Assembly: GCA_964035775.1 (NCBI GenBank)
Contig: OZ038317.1
Span: forward strand, 2,534,261-2,598,260
Direction of reading: 5' to 3'
DNA: 64,000 nucleotides
Source: Osedax frankpressi
Lineage: Eukaryota > Annelida > Polychaeta > Sabellida > Siboglinidae
Part shown: piece by piece, positions 13,375 to 25,700 of the stretch
How positions within the stretch are numbered: the first letter of the stretch is position 1
Layout: every line of letters begins with the position of its first letter
The notes under the pieces: generated by a model
Seen by the model: only the letters and a program-made list of their open reading frames with translations
Databases searched by the model: none
Told to the model about the DNA's origin: nothing
Made by a program: the position numbers and the translations under genes

Positions 13375-14781
13375 TTGTCATTCGTATTCTCTGGTCACGT
13401 TCTTTGAGGTCTGCTAATTTGGTAGCTGTTTCAGAAACCAGTCTTATCGTTCTTTCGACATGCTGGGAATGACACGGTATATCTGGAAAATCAAATATAT
13501 CAATATTTTCACCTGTGTATGTTCTCAGGTCTTCTGTTGAATAGCTACGAGTTAGAATTGGTTCGAGCCAATCATCAACATATAAAACGAGATTATAATA
13601 ATGTGTCGCATTAAAATCTATTTTTGGTAAACAGAAATATCATTTCCATCTTTTTCACCATTTACTCTAGCTTGTAAAATACGTTTTACAGCTTCAATCC
13701 TTACACTTGGATTGGTATCAGAAAGCATTCCAATTAAAATCGATTCTGTATGTAATAAAAATGAATTGTGAGATATCGTCCAAAAACATTCATCTCTAAT
13801 TAATTCGCAATCTAACTCGTGTATATTTTCTATAAAATTAAATATATGCTTTGGCGAATTGGTAAATCTTGGTTGATATTTAATCGCGAACCAATTTCGA
13901 GCATAAACTTTTATAACAAATCTTACTAAATAAACAAGATTAAGTGCAGGATTATTTTGACTCGTATAATACCGAAGAATCCTATTTGCTGTCATTAACC
14001 AGCGTGCATTCCCGAAATTTCCTGGTGAACGTCTTTTAAGAGAATTATTAATAACTCCATAATTGATTGATAAGACTATATCTCGAAGATATTGCTGATC
14101 AGATCCTAAATCTTGACAATTCTCTAGATATCTTTTGAATATTTGATCAATTTCAATTGGAATAAATCCAGCAACATCTGCTTCTTCACATTTAGAAAGA
14201 TTTAAACCAATCGGACCATTATGTAAATCAGGGCCTTTTGTGTATCCATCCAAAATTGCGAATATCTTTCTAAGAGGCAACTCATTCATATGAAGTAAAC
14301 AAATCTACCAAATATAATATTGTATATTAAAAATTATGTTAATAAACATCTGTCTATTATTTCTCTGATCTATTGAAAAATTTCTTTCCCATCGAGGTAC
14401 ATGTCGTTCTCGAGAACAAAGGCAATCATGTTTGCATTTACATGTACATATTTCAAATAATATTTTATACTTTTTAATATGTTCATTTACAGATTTGGAA
14501 AAATACAATTTGTGCTCTGACTTCTTTAATTTTGAAATTATCATAATGTATTTATCTAGTTTGTTAGATATCGATTTCAATGATATCACTGAGATCGATG
14601 CTGAAATCCAGATTTCTATTATTTTTTCAATCGTCTGCATTTTTGCGTCTCTTTGTTGTACTCCATTGTCAGATATATATGTATAATGTTGTAAAATGTC
14701 TAAATATGTTGGAAGCTGACGATTACTCATCGACCTTTGTTTAAATAAAGTATAAAATGGATATTTATTGCGTAAATTCAT
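13375..14781 (-). pseudogene. Broken copy of an uncharacterised invertebrate repeat-like protein family
   Basis: The minus strand carries three linked parts of one protein family, in order. The N-terminal part has RQLPTYLDILQHY and a cysteine cluster CTCKCKHDCLC, followed by VPRWERNF and IDQRNNRQMF. The middle part has SLKRRSPGNFGNARWLMTA and RILRYY. The C-terminal part has PCHSQHVERTIRLVSETA. I recall this arrangement from a family present in many copies in aphids, Hydra and other invertebrates, sometimes labelled after a bracovirus gene (Cc8L18.2-like); the family assignment is from memory and uncertain. The copy appears broken, with about two interruptions, yet its motifs are still easy to read, so the decay looks moderate. 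No terminal repeats were identified. It could be a remnant of a mobile or virus-associated element or of an expanded host family. Confidence 0.6.
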
Positions 14782-15045
14782 TGTGAAAAATAAAAATATT
14801 TTAAATATATAGCATAAACAAAGAATAATAAAATGGCGGAAATAATAGGGTAAACAAGTATTTATTTATTTTTAATGGGAAATTTGTCTTAAAAATACTT
14901 ATAATTTTGAATAAGTCGATAAATTCAGACTTCTGGCGCTAACTCAATATTGCAATTAATTTTTTTTTAATTATATGTTTAATTTTTATATGCCTTAAAG
15001 TTTATATTTTATATTATCTGAATAATAAAAATATAATTTATATAG

Positions 15046-15115
15046 ATATATATATATAATATATTATATTATTATATATATATATATATATGTGTGTGTA
15101 TATAATATATATTAT
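15046..15115. repeat. (TA)n-rich microsatellite
   Basis: A TA-rich run with a TGTGTGTG interruption. Confidence 0.85.
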
Positions 15116-15118
15116 ATA

Positions 15119-15760
15119 TACAGTGCTGGGAGAATCCAGGATCGTATTGACATTTTCTAAGTGAGTGAGTTCGATTTCAGTTTTAATGAATTTAACATTT
15201 CCAATTACCGCCCCATTTTCACACCTTATTGATCTCAACCTACAATAATTGATTTTCATTCAATAAAATCATAATGTTGAGCTCACACGATTATAGTTTT
15301 CAGATGTTTTCAAGGCTGCCTGCATTTTAATGGTTTTCCCATGAAACCTACAAACCAGTTTTTGCATGTCGATATCTAATCTACTTTTACCATATACATG
15401 TATATTTAAATATGTATATTTCCATGTGAATCTAGTGGAAATGTTTGTCCCATCGGCTTGCCTCTTCTAAGGTATTGTGTGTTTCTGGTAATTCAGCAGA
15501 TGGTATTCTAATGATAATCTCCGGAATATGTTGTGCATAGTTACCATAATGGCTAGATCTTTTTCTCTCGTTAATAATTATACAGTGACTGCAAATAAAC
15601 GATATACCTGTATCAGAATCTACTATGTTATTCTGCATCTGTAGAGTTACATGTGTGCCGTATTCAATATGGCATTCGAGAAGACAATGTCACAGGTGAT
15701 CGCATCACCATTATTACCAAACTCTCTACTGCATCTGACACAGGAATAATTATCCGTAAT
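15119..15760 (-). other. Coding-like segment, possible exons of an unrecognised gene
   Basis: Several short open stretches on the minus strand look more coding than their surroundings. One, near 15760-15640, reads YSCVRCSREFGNNGDAITC. One at 15432-15638 reads ISFICSHCIIINERKRSSHY. One near 15359-15290 reads FHGKTIKMQAALKTSENYNR. One near 15241-15122 reads ENGAVIGNVKFIKTEIEL. The order is faintly reminiscent of a zona-pellucida-type domain (Cys-rich N half, then a M-x-L / S-x-NY step). The phases between the stretches do not agree and no start was found, so this may be a decayed gene or chance. Confidence 0.22.
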
Positions 15761-16503
15761 ATGAAAGGATAAAAACAATATTTAATACTAATAAAATGTA
15801 AAAGCAGTTACAATATAATAAATACTCGGACATTAAATTAAATATAGTTATATATCTATAAATATGAATTAATAAAACATTTTTATGTACCAATGAAAAT
15901 AATTAAGTTTATTTTTTAAATTATAAAAAAATTCAAAAATAGTCATGTGATATTTATTTCTTAATAATATTAAATTACACCATCATTTAATATTATTCTA
16001 TTCGTTTTAATAATTAATAATGTCATACTTTGTATAGGTGCAATTATAAATATTGATAGTGTATTTATTTATTAACATGCATTACTTTTATAATAAAAAA
16101 TACGTATCTTTTCACAATTTTCATTCAGCGACACCTATTAATTGTTAATGCTTTTATTCGTGTTTTAAACTTGTTCTAAATAGCGATTTACTCTTGATAT
16201 GCGCTATTAAATGATCAGATCGGTAAGTATGCGTTATTAAATACAATTTATAAAGATCATGTTAAAAAGTGATAACATATATCTTTATTTTAATTGTAAT
16301 GGAATGGCGAAATATATAGATGAATATACATACTTTTCAAATGTTAACTATACATATTTATAATTATGACTCATATCAAATATAATCTATTACATTAATA
16401 TTATATCACGAAATTATTAATTTTTATATTTTACAGATTATCTCACTACTTTATGGAGTACAAATTAATGAAAATATATATTCACAATATATTATAACCT
16501 TAG
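15761..16503. other. AT-rich intergenic DNA upstream of the acidic-protein exon
   Basis: No gene or array is seen. It should hold the promoter or 5' UTR of the gene starting at 16516. Confidence 0.45.
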
Positions 16504-16509
16504 CACGTG
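16504..16509 (+). promoter_or_regulatory. Possible E-box CACGTG
   Basis: A perfect CACGTG palindrome lies 6 bp before the ATG at 16516. It could be a bHLH site if transcription starts nearby, but a 6-bp match is weak, and it may simply be 5' UTR. Confidence 0.2.
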
Positions 16510-16515
16510 ACCAAC

Positions 16516-19500
16516 ATGGATGTTGCCATGGAAACTATTGAGTACACCGAAGAAACTGTGGAAATCAAAAGTTCGAAATCATTATACTCCGACGTATCGA
16601 CTGAACCGTCGATTTCGACGTCTTGCGCGGATCCCACGCCGTTGTCGCCTCAAATTCTGCTGCAACGCGACCAGAGCTTCGATCGCAACGAAATCATCGT
16701 ACGCTTGAAAGTCGGCGCTCGCGACCACCGTTCCGACGACAGCGAAATCGACATCATGTCGGACGGCGACTGTCGTACGGCGAAACCAGCGGAAGAACGC
16801 TTCGAAACCGCCAGCGAAGGCGAAAAAGATGCAATCGACGAGCTTTCGATGGCGCAAGGAACCCGCGATAACGAGATAGTCGGCGAAACTTCGTCGACTA
16901 AACACGAAAGCGAAGGCGAAAGCGAAAACGCAACGAACGACGAGCGACCTCGAGAACTCGTCGTAGTCGTCGCTTCAAAATCTCACCAAAATATAACCAA
17001 AGTCGATGAGGCGATGCCAGAAAATCAAGAAGACGATGAAAGCGAACAAGACGAGGTCGAAGAAACAGACGAAGAGCGAGACAGCGACAACGACAGCGAT
17101 GAAATACAAGATGAGGTAATTGGAGAAGTTGCTGAATCCGAAAAGAGTTTAGAGGTCATGGAATCGTCGACGGGAGACGAGTCATGCTCCGCCGACTCTC
17201 TGGTTGAAGACGTCGAAGATGCTGATGAAGTTGAGGGGGAGGAAGAGGAAGCCAGTTATCGAAATGGTGATACGGTTTCGGGGGAAACATCGCTTTCCGA
17301 TACGCCCTCTAGCGAAAGCTCCTCGGTGCCTATGGCAACCGTACCCGTTAATCCGATGGACCCGCCGATTACCATTGATACGGGAGTTTTTGTGGGCACC
17401 AAAGGAGTCACGGGAGCTACGATGGCGGAGGAGGATAAGGACGAGGAGAAGAAACATGTAGCAGCCGTGAAGAGGGTCGATGCGATAAGACTGGTCACTC
17501 AGAACGGTCAGAAGAGAATCGTGAAGGCCGGAGATAACATCTCGTGCCACGGTTAGTTCCGCAACATTACCAACGTCGCACCCGCCAAACCCTACTCTCG
17601 TGAAACCCCGTTTACAACCTTTTTGCACCCGGTAACTAACACACACTCTTAAAGATTTAGTTTGCGACAATTGATTTGTCTGATCCATGAATTGATTTTG
17701 CCCTTTTATTAGTATTTTTTATTTCCTTCAATATACAGAAATAATACCAACTCCAACCATCATATCTACATTTCACTCACTCTGCCACCCCGCTATACAC
17801 CCGCACTAAATACCCATACAATAACCTACACAATAACCCACACAATACCCACACAATACCCACGCAATACCCACACAATACCCACACAATACCCACACAA
17901 TATCCACACAATACCTACACAATACCCACACAATACCCACACAACACCCACAAAATACCCACACAATATCCACACAATACCCACACAATACCCACACAAT
18001 ACCCACACACTACCCATACAATACCCACACAATACCCACACAATACCCACACAATACCCATACAATACCCACACAATACCCACACAATACCCACACAATA
18101 CCCACACAATACCCACACGCTACCCACACGCTACCCATACAATACCCACACAATACCCACACAATACCCACACAATACCCACACAATACCCACACAATAC
18201 CCACACGCTACCCATACAATACCCACACAATACCCACACACTACGCATACAATACCCATACAATACCCACACAATACCCACACAATACCCACACAATACC
18301 CACACAATACCCACACAATACCCACACAATACCCACACAACACCCACAAAATACCCACACAACACCCACACAACACCCACAAAATACCCACACAATACCC
18401 ACACAATACCAACATCACACCCACACAATACCCACACAATACCAACTCAATACCCACACAATACCCACACAATACCCACGCACTACCAACATCACACCCA
18501 CACAATACCCACACAATACATACACAATACCCACGCAATACCAACATCATACCATTCTCCATGTTAAGCCCACATCATACAGCTCTCATCTTAATATTCA
18601 TGTCACCTTGTCACACTAAATCCTTGTCATACTCTTGTCATACTATTGACATACTCTTGTCATACTCTTGTCATACTCTTGTCATACTCTTATCATACTC
18701 TTGTCATACTCTTGTCATACTCTTGTCATACTTTTGTCACGCTCTTGGCATACTCTTGTCATACTCTTGTCATACTCTTGTCATACTCTTGTCATACTCT
18801 TGTCATACTCTTGTCATACTCTTGTCATACTCCAGTCATACTCTTGTCATACTTTTGTTACGCTCTTGTCATACTTTTGTCACGCTCTTGGCATACTCTT
18901 GTCATACTCTTGTCATACTCATGTCATACTCTTGTCATACTCTTGTCATACTCTTGTCATACTCTTGTCATACTCTTGTCATACTCTTGTCATACTTTTG
19001 TCACGCTCTTGGCATACTCTTGTCATACTCTTGTCATACTCATGTCATACTCTTGTCATACTCTTGTCATACTCTTGTCATACTTTTGTCACGCTCTTGG
19101 CATACTCTTGTCATACTCTTGTCATACTCTTGTCATACTCTTGTCATACTTTTGTCACGCTCTTGGCATACTCTTGTCATACTCTTGTCATACTTTTGTC
19201 ACGCTCTTGGCATACTCTTGTCATACTCTTGTCATACTTTTGTCATACTCTTGTCATACTCTTGTCATACTTTTGTCACGCTCTTGGCATACTCTTGTCA
19301 TACTCTTGTCATACTCTTGTCATACTCTTGTCATACTCTTGTCATACTCTTGTCATACTCTTGTCATACTCCAGTCATACTCTTGTCATACTTTTGTTAC
19401 GCTCTTGTCATACTTTTGTCACGCTCTTGGCATACTCTTGTCATACTCTTGTCATACTCATGTCATACTCTTGTCATACTCTTGTCATACTCTTGTCATA

Positions 19501-20974
19501 CTCTTGTCATACTCTTGTCATACTCTTGTCATACTTTTGTCACGCTCTTGGCATACTCTTGTCATACTCTTGTCATACTCATGTCATACTCTTGTCATAC
19601 TCTTGTCATACTCTTGTCATACTTTTGTCACGCTCTTGGCATACTCTTGTCATACTCTTGTCATACTCTTGTCATACTCTTGTCATACTTTTGTCACGCT
19701 CTTGGCATACTCTTGTCATACTCTTGTCATACTTTTGTCACGCTCTTGGCATACTCTTGTCATACTCTTGTCATACTTTTGTCATACTCTTGTCATACTC
19801 TTGTCATACTTTTGTCACGCTCTTGGCATACTATTGTCATACTCTTGTCATACTCTTGTCATACTCTTGTCATACTAATGTTAAACCCTAATAATACACT
19901 AAACTCTTATTATATCAAATCCAAGTTAACTCACACACTATTTACCTCCTGCCTAATAGCCATGTCCTATACATGTCCTACACATGTACTTCCCATGTCC
20001 CTTCTATGTCCTACCTATGTCCTACCGATATCATATACCTCTCCCATATCACATGTAATGCCTAATTGTATATCATACCCGTAATCAACCTCAAAAATCT
20101 CATCTCTATTGATGTAGAGATGACTAAATTAATAACCCAGCAAAACAGAGATGTTTTATAATATAGCTTTTATAATAGCCTTTGATATGCCAACAAAAAG
20201 AAAAGACATGCAATGTAAAATGGTGTTTACCTTTATGGTTTATTGGGACCTAATGTGAAATGATGTTCTTCAATTAGTGTTCCATCTATAGTAAAAGGAT
20301 CCATCCAATACATAATTTACTTTAGCGAGTACATTCCAAACCTCTGTATTGTGGGAGAATATTCTCATGTACTATTTCAATTCCCATTTTCACTATCAAT
20401 TGAATTATATAAACTTAGTTATTATAACTTATCTGTATAATTTTGAACTACAATAATGTACAGGTAATTAATTTGACATTTTAGATAAAGAAAATGTGGT
20501 TAATGAACCTAAATTAGCTCCTTTAAAGATAAGATTAGAACATACCGATATCAGCAGTCAAAAAGGTTTATTTGTTAATTGTTAAATTAAATATTCATTT
20601 TAATTCAATACAATTTAATAATTTAATAAAATATTAGAATTTATATATTACGACCACCCCAGGTCATTTTCTATTGTATACTGAAGGTGAATATATTTGT
20701 TTATATATTTGTTTAAAATACCTATATAAGAATATCTAGTAGTTACATAATCCGGGTTCTTGGTAGGTTTATAAAATGATTTCCTTTATTATTATTATGT
20801 TCACATTCTATTAATACTTCAGATATAGGTTTTATTTTAGTTTTATTTTAGTTTTATCTTTTCATCGGCGAGGTTTTGAAAATAGATTTCTTCTCTCTTA
20901 ATTAACATTTCTGCAAATAGGTATTATGAAGTACAAACACAGGGTAGAAGCTAAAAAGGCTGCCCAGAAACTTG
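16516..20974 (+). CDS. Acidic Glu/Ser-rich N-terminal exons, likely of the PHD/F-box/LRR protein
   Basis: Inferred exons are 16516-17551, 20485-20565 and 20921-20974, all joined in phase 1 (donors GTTAGT, GTTTAT, GTTAAT). ATG 16516 has a good context (ACCAACATGG). Exon 1 encodes 345 residues: Thr/Ser-rich at first, then strongly acidic (DEVEETDEERDSDNDSD at about 180-200), with a basic end IRLVTQNGQKRIVKAGDNIS. Exon 2 gives KENVVNEPKLAPLKIRLEH, and exon 3 the basic IMKYKHRVEAKKAAQKL. Disordered acidic regions like this are common in nuclear and chromatin proteins; no enzyme fold is seen. The chain leaves in phase 1, whereas the best start of the next exon group (22780) is phase 0. An exon may therefore be lost in the 200-N gap, or this may be a separate gene. 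Exon 1 is GC-rich against an AT-rich background. Confidence 0.6.
17810..18546. repeat. 11-bp intronic array CCACACAATAC
   Basis: About 65 tandem copies with frequent single changes (CATACAAT, CACACTAC, CACACGCTA). The transcribed strand has no G in the consensus. It lies in the intron 17552-20484. The minus-strand GYCVGIVWVL reading is an artefact. Confidence 0.95.
18613..19876. repeat. 11-bp intronic array TCTTGTCATAC with 539-bp higher-order period
   Basis: Variants TTTTGTCACGC, TCTTGGCATAC and TCCAGTCATAC occur in a fixed order. The rare TCCAG variant appears at 18831 and 19370, 539 bp or exactly 49 units apart, and the surrounding variant order repeats with it. It is in the same intron as the 11-bp CCACACAATAC array. 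Open frames through it are artefacts. Confidence 0.95.
19877..20484. other. Remainder of the first intron
   Basis: It starts with degenerate CATGTCCTAC-type copies (about 19960-20040), then AT-rich unique sequence up to the acceptor at 20484. No other feature is seen. Confidence 0.45.
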
Positions 20975-21795
20975 GTTAATATGAATTTTGTATCTAAATA
21001 CTAAACATAAATCCAGTCAACATTATTGATACAATAATTTGATGTAGTTAATGTTAAACTTGCCTGATATTGAATGTCTAGATTCAGTATCATCAATACT
21101 TGTGATCTATTATCACTTTTGCATCAATATCATTTCAAAAGTAACTTTTAATATTCTAAATAATCGAAATATCTGAATTCTTGAAATATATTTTATTTAG
21201 AAATATACAAAAAAGTGATTAAATATAATTTTTATTTATGTGTTAATGAAATATATAATGAAATATATTTATTTCAAAAATTAGATTGAATTTAATGAAA
21301 AATTAGATTACATTTAATGAAATATATAATTAATTAATTATTTATATATTTAAATGCATTATATTTACATTCATAAGTTAAAATTATAATACAATTTAAA
21401 TACAAATTACTTTCCATATCACTTAATTGTAATTGATCCTACAAAATAATACAATCAATTTACATACAATTGATACTATTCAATAAAATTGCATATAAAT
21501 TATATAATTTTAGAAATACAATACAGGGGACATTTTTTTTATAGGGACATTTTAACTCTATTGTCTATGCATTTAGTTCATTGCATAACAATAACTTTTG
21601 CAATACATTTTTCATCGCAATATACATATATAAATGGAATGAATCTATAAAAAGTGAATATAAAAGTATAGGCAAATTATTAAACTAAAGAATCTTCTAA
21701 CTGAGTATTTAATATTTATTAACTACTATGATCCTACATATGAAAATACACGCAGCTGAGAAAGTTGTGCCCAAAAGTGTGAAACTTGAGTCCAG
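20975..21795. other. AT-rich intronic or intergenic DNA before the assembly gap
   Basis: AT-rich sequence with no recognised exon. One expected phase-1 exon of the surrounding gene was not found here. Confidence 0.4.
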
Positions 21796-21995
21796 NNNNN
21801 NNNNNNNNNNNNNNNNNNNNNNNNNNNNNNNNNNNNNNNNNNNNNNNNNNNNNNNNNNNNNNNNNNNNNNNNNNNNNNNNNNNNNNNNNNNNNNNNNNNN
21901 NNNNNNNNNNNNNNNNNNNNNNNNNNNNNNNNNNNNNNNNNNNNNNNNNNNNNNNNNNNNNNNNNNNNNNNNNNNNNNNNNNNNNNNNNNNNNNN
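21796..21995. other. Assembly gap, exactly 200 Ns
   Basis: The run of N is exactly 200 bases, so the length is probably a placeholder. It is bounded by CTTGAGTCCA on the left (21785-21794). After the simple repeats on the right the reverse complement TGGACTCAAG follows (22143-22152). Confidence 0.98.
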
Positions 21996-22143
<148 letters not shown>

Positions 22144-22245
22144 TGGACTCAAGGTGTCTGGATGTCTTTATTTTCTATTACGTAATATACATTAAGATCT
22201 CAAGATAATAATAATATTAATAGATAATTTATGATAAATAATGTT

Positions 22246-22355
22246 TATTAAATATTCAATGTTATGTTTATATGTATAATGAGTTCATTAATTATATCTT
22301 TATTAAATATTCAATGTTATGTTTATATGTATAATTAGTTCATTAATTATATCTT
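22246..22355. repeat. 55-bp direct tandem duplication
   Basis: TATTAAATATTCAATGTTAT... at 22246 is repeated at 22301 with about one change across 55 bp. Confidence 0.9.
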
Positions 22356-22555
22356 TAATAAAATCACATGCCCTTGTTTATGTTTCATAATTATCTTTAT
22401 AATCTTTACTTTTACTATATTGACTTATTTCTATATATTAAAGAGTATGTAATGTAGTGTATTAATATGTTGTGTAGTATATTAAAAAAACATGTATAAT
22501 ATTAGACAGTTAATATGATTATATTAGAAATCACTTGTGGCATGCAAATTATAAT

Positions 22556-22665
22556 ATATAATATAATATATAATATAATATAATATACAATATAATATAA
22601 TATAATATAATATTTAATATAATATAATATAATATAATATATAATATAATATAATATAATATACA
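22556..22665. repeat. (TAATA)n-like AT repeat
   Basis: Reiterated AATAT/TAATA motifs form a low-complexity block just upstream of the PHD exon. Confidence 0.9.
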
Positions 22666-22779
22666 CATGTAGTTATTAAGATTTATAACATTATTCAATA
22701 TCTTGATGATGTATTCTCTAAATTACCAAATGTTGTTATTCTTATTTTGAAACCAATGTCACATTTCGACGATATAAAG

Positions 22780-25700
22780 ACAAATTTCGACAGTATGCCG
22801 TCAAAAACCGCGACTACTACGACGACGACGACGCCGATGAAACCAGTTGCTTCAGTGGCTCCCCTAGCGACAGTTACAGCAAAACGCTCCCCGTCGGCTC
22901 TATGCGGAATGTCTTGCCCCGGCTTGAAGTCTGTGCCCCCGTCTCTGCACTGCCAGATCTGCATGTGTATGTACCATCCTCAGTGTGTCGGAGTGTCCTT
23001 GACCAATGTCAACTTCGTCTGCACGGTTCGAAAGTGTAAGCGAAGAGTAGATTTTCCAGTGGTCAAACTAATAATCTCTCTTGTGCCGTCTGGGATAAAT
23101 ATATCTTATGTTATCTTCTAGCAGCTATTTATGGTCTCCAAGTTACGTAAGGTTATGCAACAATAAAATGTGATATCTGTTGGATTTATAATATAGTAAA
23201 TTATGTAATAAATGAATTTTCGTGAATATTTTGTAATTAATTACTAATTTGAAAGGTAAATTATGAATTTATATTCTATATTCATCATCTTTTTATAACA
23301 AATGAGACATACTTAACATATTATTGTATAAATAGCTTCGTCTGCTAGGGATGCATTGTAATGCATTGTTGGTTAATTTACTTTGTGATTCCATCTGCAG
23401 AATTGTGAAAACACAAATAATATATCTGGAATCACAAATCCTTCACCAAAGTACTCGCAAGAGATCAAAGGTTAGAAAATATGTGTTTTCTCGTACAGAA
23501 CTATTTTGTATTGTGTTAAAACAAAGGTGAATACTTACTTTTGAAGGTACTTTTGAATACTTCATTATTAATATTACATGATTCGTTATAATTGTTTTTA
23601 TCATGAGATTATAAATAATTTAATCTAGTATTCAAATCAAATACTCCTTTATATACCTTTATATACATATTGTAGTCTGATTTATTGCGGTCAAGTGGTT
23701 TCATTGTAGATTGACATCCAGCTGTGATATATTGTTGTTAAAACTAATTAATCTGTTTAATCTTCAAGATATTTAACTTCCTTTGTATTGGGTGCATTGC
23801 ATTACTACAATATTTTAATAACTTCTCAATTAATCAATTAATTCTATTAAATTTACTCTTGTGTACTTTATTATCATTACGAGAAGTTTCTGACAGCGAA
23901 ATCTTACTAAGTGCTTACCTCCACTCCTTAACATCACTCCTTAACCCCACTCCTAAACCCCACTCCTTATCCCACTCCTTAACCCCAAGTATTTATCCCA
24001 CTCCTTAACCCCAAATCCTTATCCCTTATCACACTCCTTAACCCCAAGTCCTTATCCCAATCCTTAACACCAAATCCTTATCCCACACCTTAACCCCAAA
24101 TCCTTATCCCTTATCCCACTCCTTAACCCCAAGTCCTTATCCCAATCCTTAACACCAAATCCTTATCCCACACCTTAACCCCAAGTCCTTATCCCAATCC
24201 TTAACCCCAAATCCTTATCCCACTCTTTAATCCCACTACTTGACCCCACGTCCTTATCCCACTCCTTAACCCTAAGTCCTTATCCAATCCTTAACCCCAA
24301 ATCATTATCCCACTCCTTAACCCCAAGTCCTTATCCCACTCCTTAACCCCAAGTCCTTATCCCACTCCTTAACCCCAAGTCCTTATCCCACTCCTTAACC
24401 CCAAGTCCTTATCCAATCCTTAACCCCAAATCCTTATCCCACTCCTTAACCCCAAGTCCATATCCTACTCCTTGACCCCAAGTCCTTATTCCAATCCTTA
24501 ACCCCAAGTCTTTATCACACTCCTTAAACCCAAGTCCTTATCCCACTCCTTGAACCCAAGTCCTTATCCCACTCCTTAACCCCAATTCCTTAACCCCAAG
24601 TCCTTATCCCAATCCTTAACCCACTCCTTAACCCCAAGTCCTTATCCCACTCCTTAACCCCATTGCTTCGCAGAAGAACAGATGCTAAGTGGAAGAATCA
24701 TCACCCTACCTGAGACAATGTCTCGCAGGATTGACATGAATAATTCTCTACAAGTTAAAATTGAAGGTGTCACTTATAATGTACAGCCAAATTGTTTTAT
24801 TAACTCACCGGATGGAAGTTTCAAGGTAAGTTATCTTGAGGGAAGTGTAGATATTGGGCGGAGAGGGCCTAAGGGAAGGGATTATAGTTAATGCAGCAAA
24901 CCATATTACGGGTTTAAAACCATTCTAACTAAACGCCAATATATAGATAATAAAAACCTATCCCCGCCCTAAACAATACAATAGTACCGCTACCCTCAAT
25001 AATATAAGCTATTAACCTTGCCATTATAAAGTACCACTGACCCGAGTTAATTCTACCTATACTGCACCCCAACAAATGTAGTGTTTAATAACCCCGCCCC
25101 TTATGCCACCTATGCCCCGCCCCTAACACCGCCCCTATACCCGTGTAGGTACTACTACCCAATTCCGCTGCTAAACTACCGTCTCAAGGAATGTCGAAGC
25201 TCCGTTCGGACCGAAATTGTTTCACAAACCCAACTCAGGGGTACACGCGAATAACTGGTCCCGTCCCTCGAATCCCTCTGCAATCTCAACTCATCTCCTC
25301 GGTCCCCGCCACCATCGTAGTTAACCACGCCCCCGTCGTGCGACTATCCCCCGTCGGACCCCAGTCGGGCCTCGTGCAAAAGTACCCGGAACACCGCGGT
25401 GCTTTTGTCCACCGGCCCGCCATTAACGTACGACCTTCGACCTCTATGCTACCCGCCAACTGCGTGGGGGTAACTCCACCGTGCGCTCGGTACGCAGGTC
25501 TGCAAACCGCGAAACCCGGACAACTCATCCTAGCTCCGGGAGCTATTCGCATCGTAGGCAATCCGATGCCGATGGGCGTGGCTAATCCGTTGGCGATGGG
25601 CGTGGCTAACGGCGGCGTGGCGGTCGGCCGCGCGCAGCTGGTCAACTCCAACCCGAGGGTGGCTTCAGCGGTGCTCGTGGGCCGAGACTCCAAGGTTGTG

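Noticed and set aside
16582-17688. Other-frame and antisense ORFs over the acidic exon and over 25149-26205
   Set aside because: These are shadows of GC-rich coding exons; only the chosen frames join in phase with neighbouring exons.
17806-19891. Long repetitive ORFs (GYCVGIVWVL, SYSCHTLVILL)
   Set aside because: They are translations of 11-bp arrays inside an intron, with competing open frames and no non-repetitive domain.
23915-24665. Interstitial telomere-like sequence (CCTTAACCCC)
   Set aside because: The period is 26 bp with mixed half-units, not a 6-bp CCCTAA array, and it sits inside an intron.
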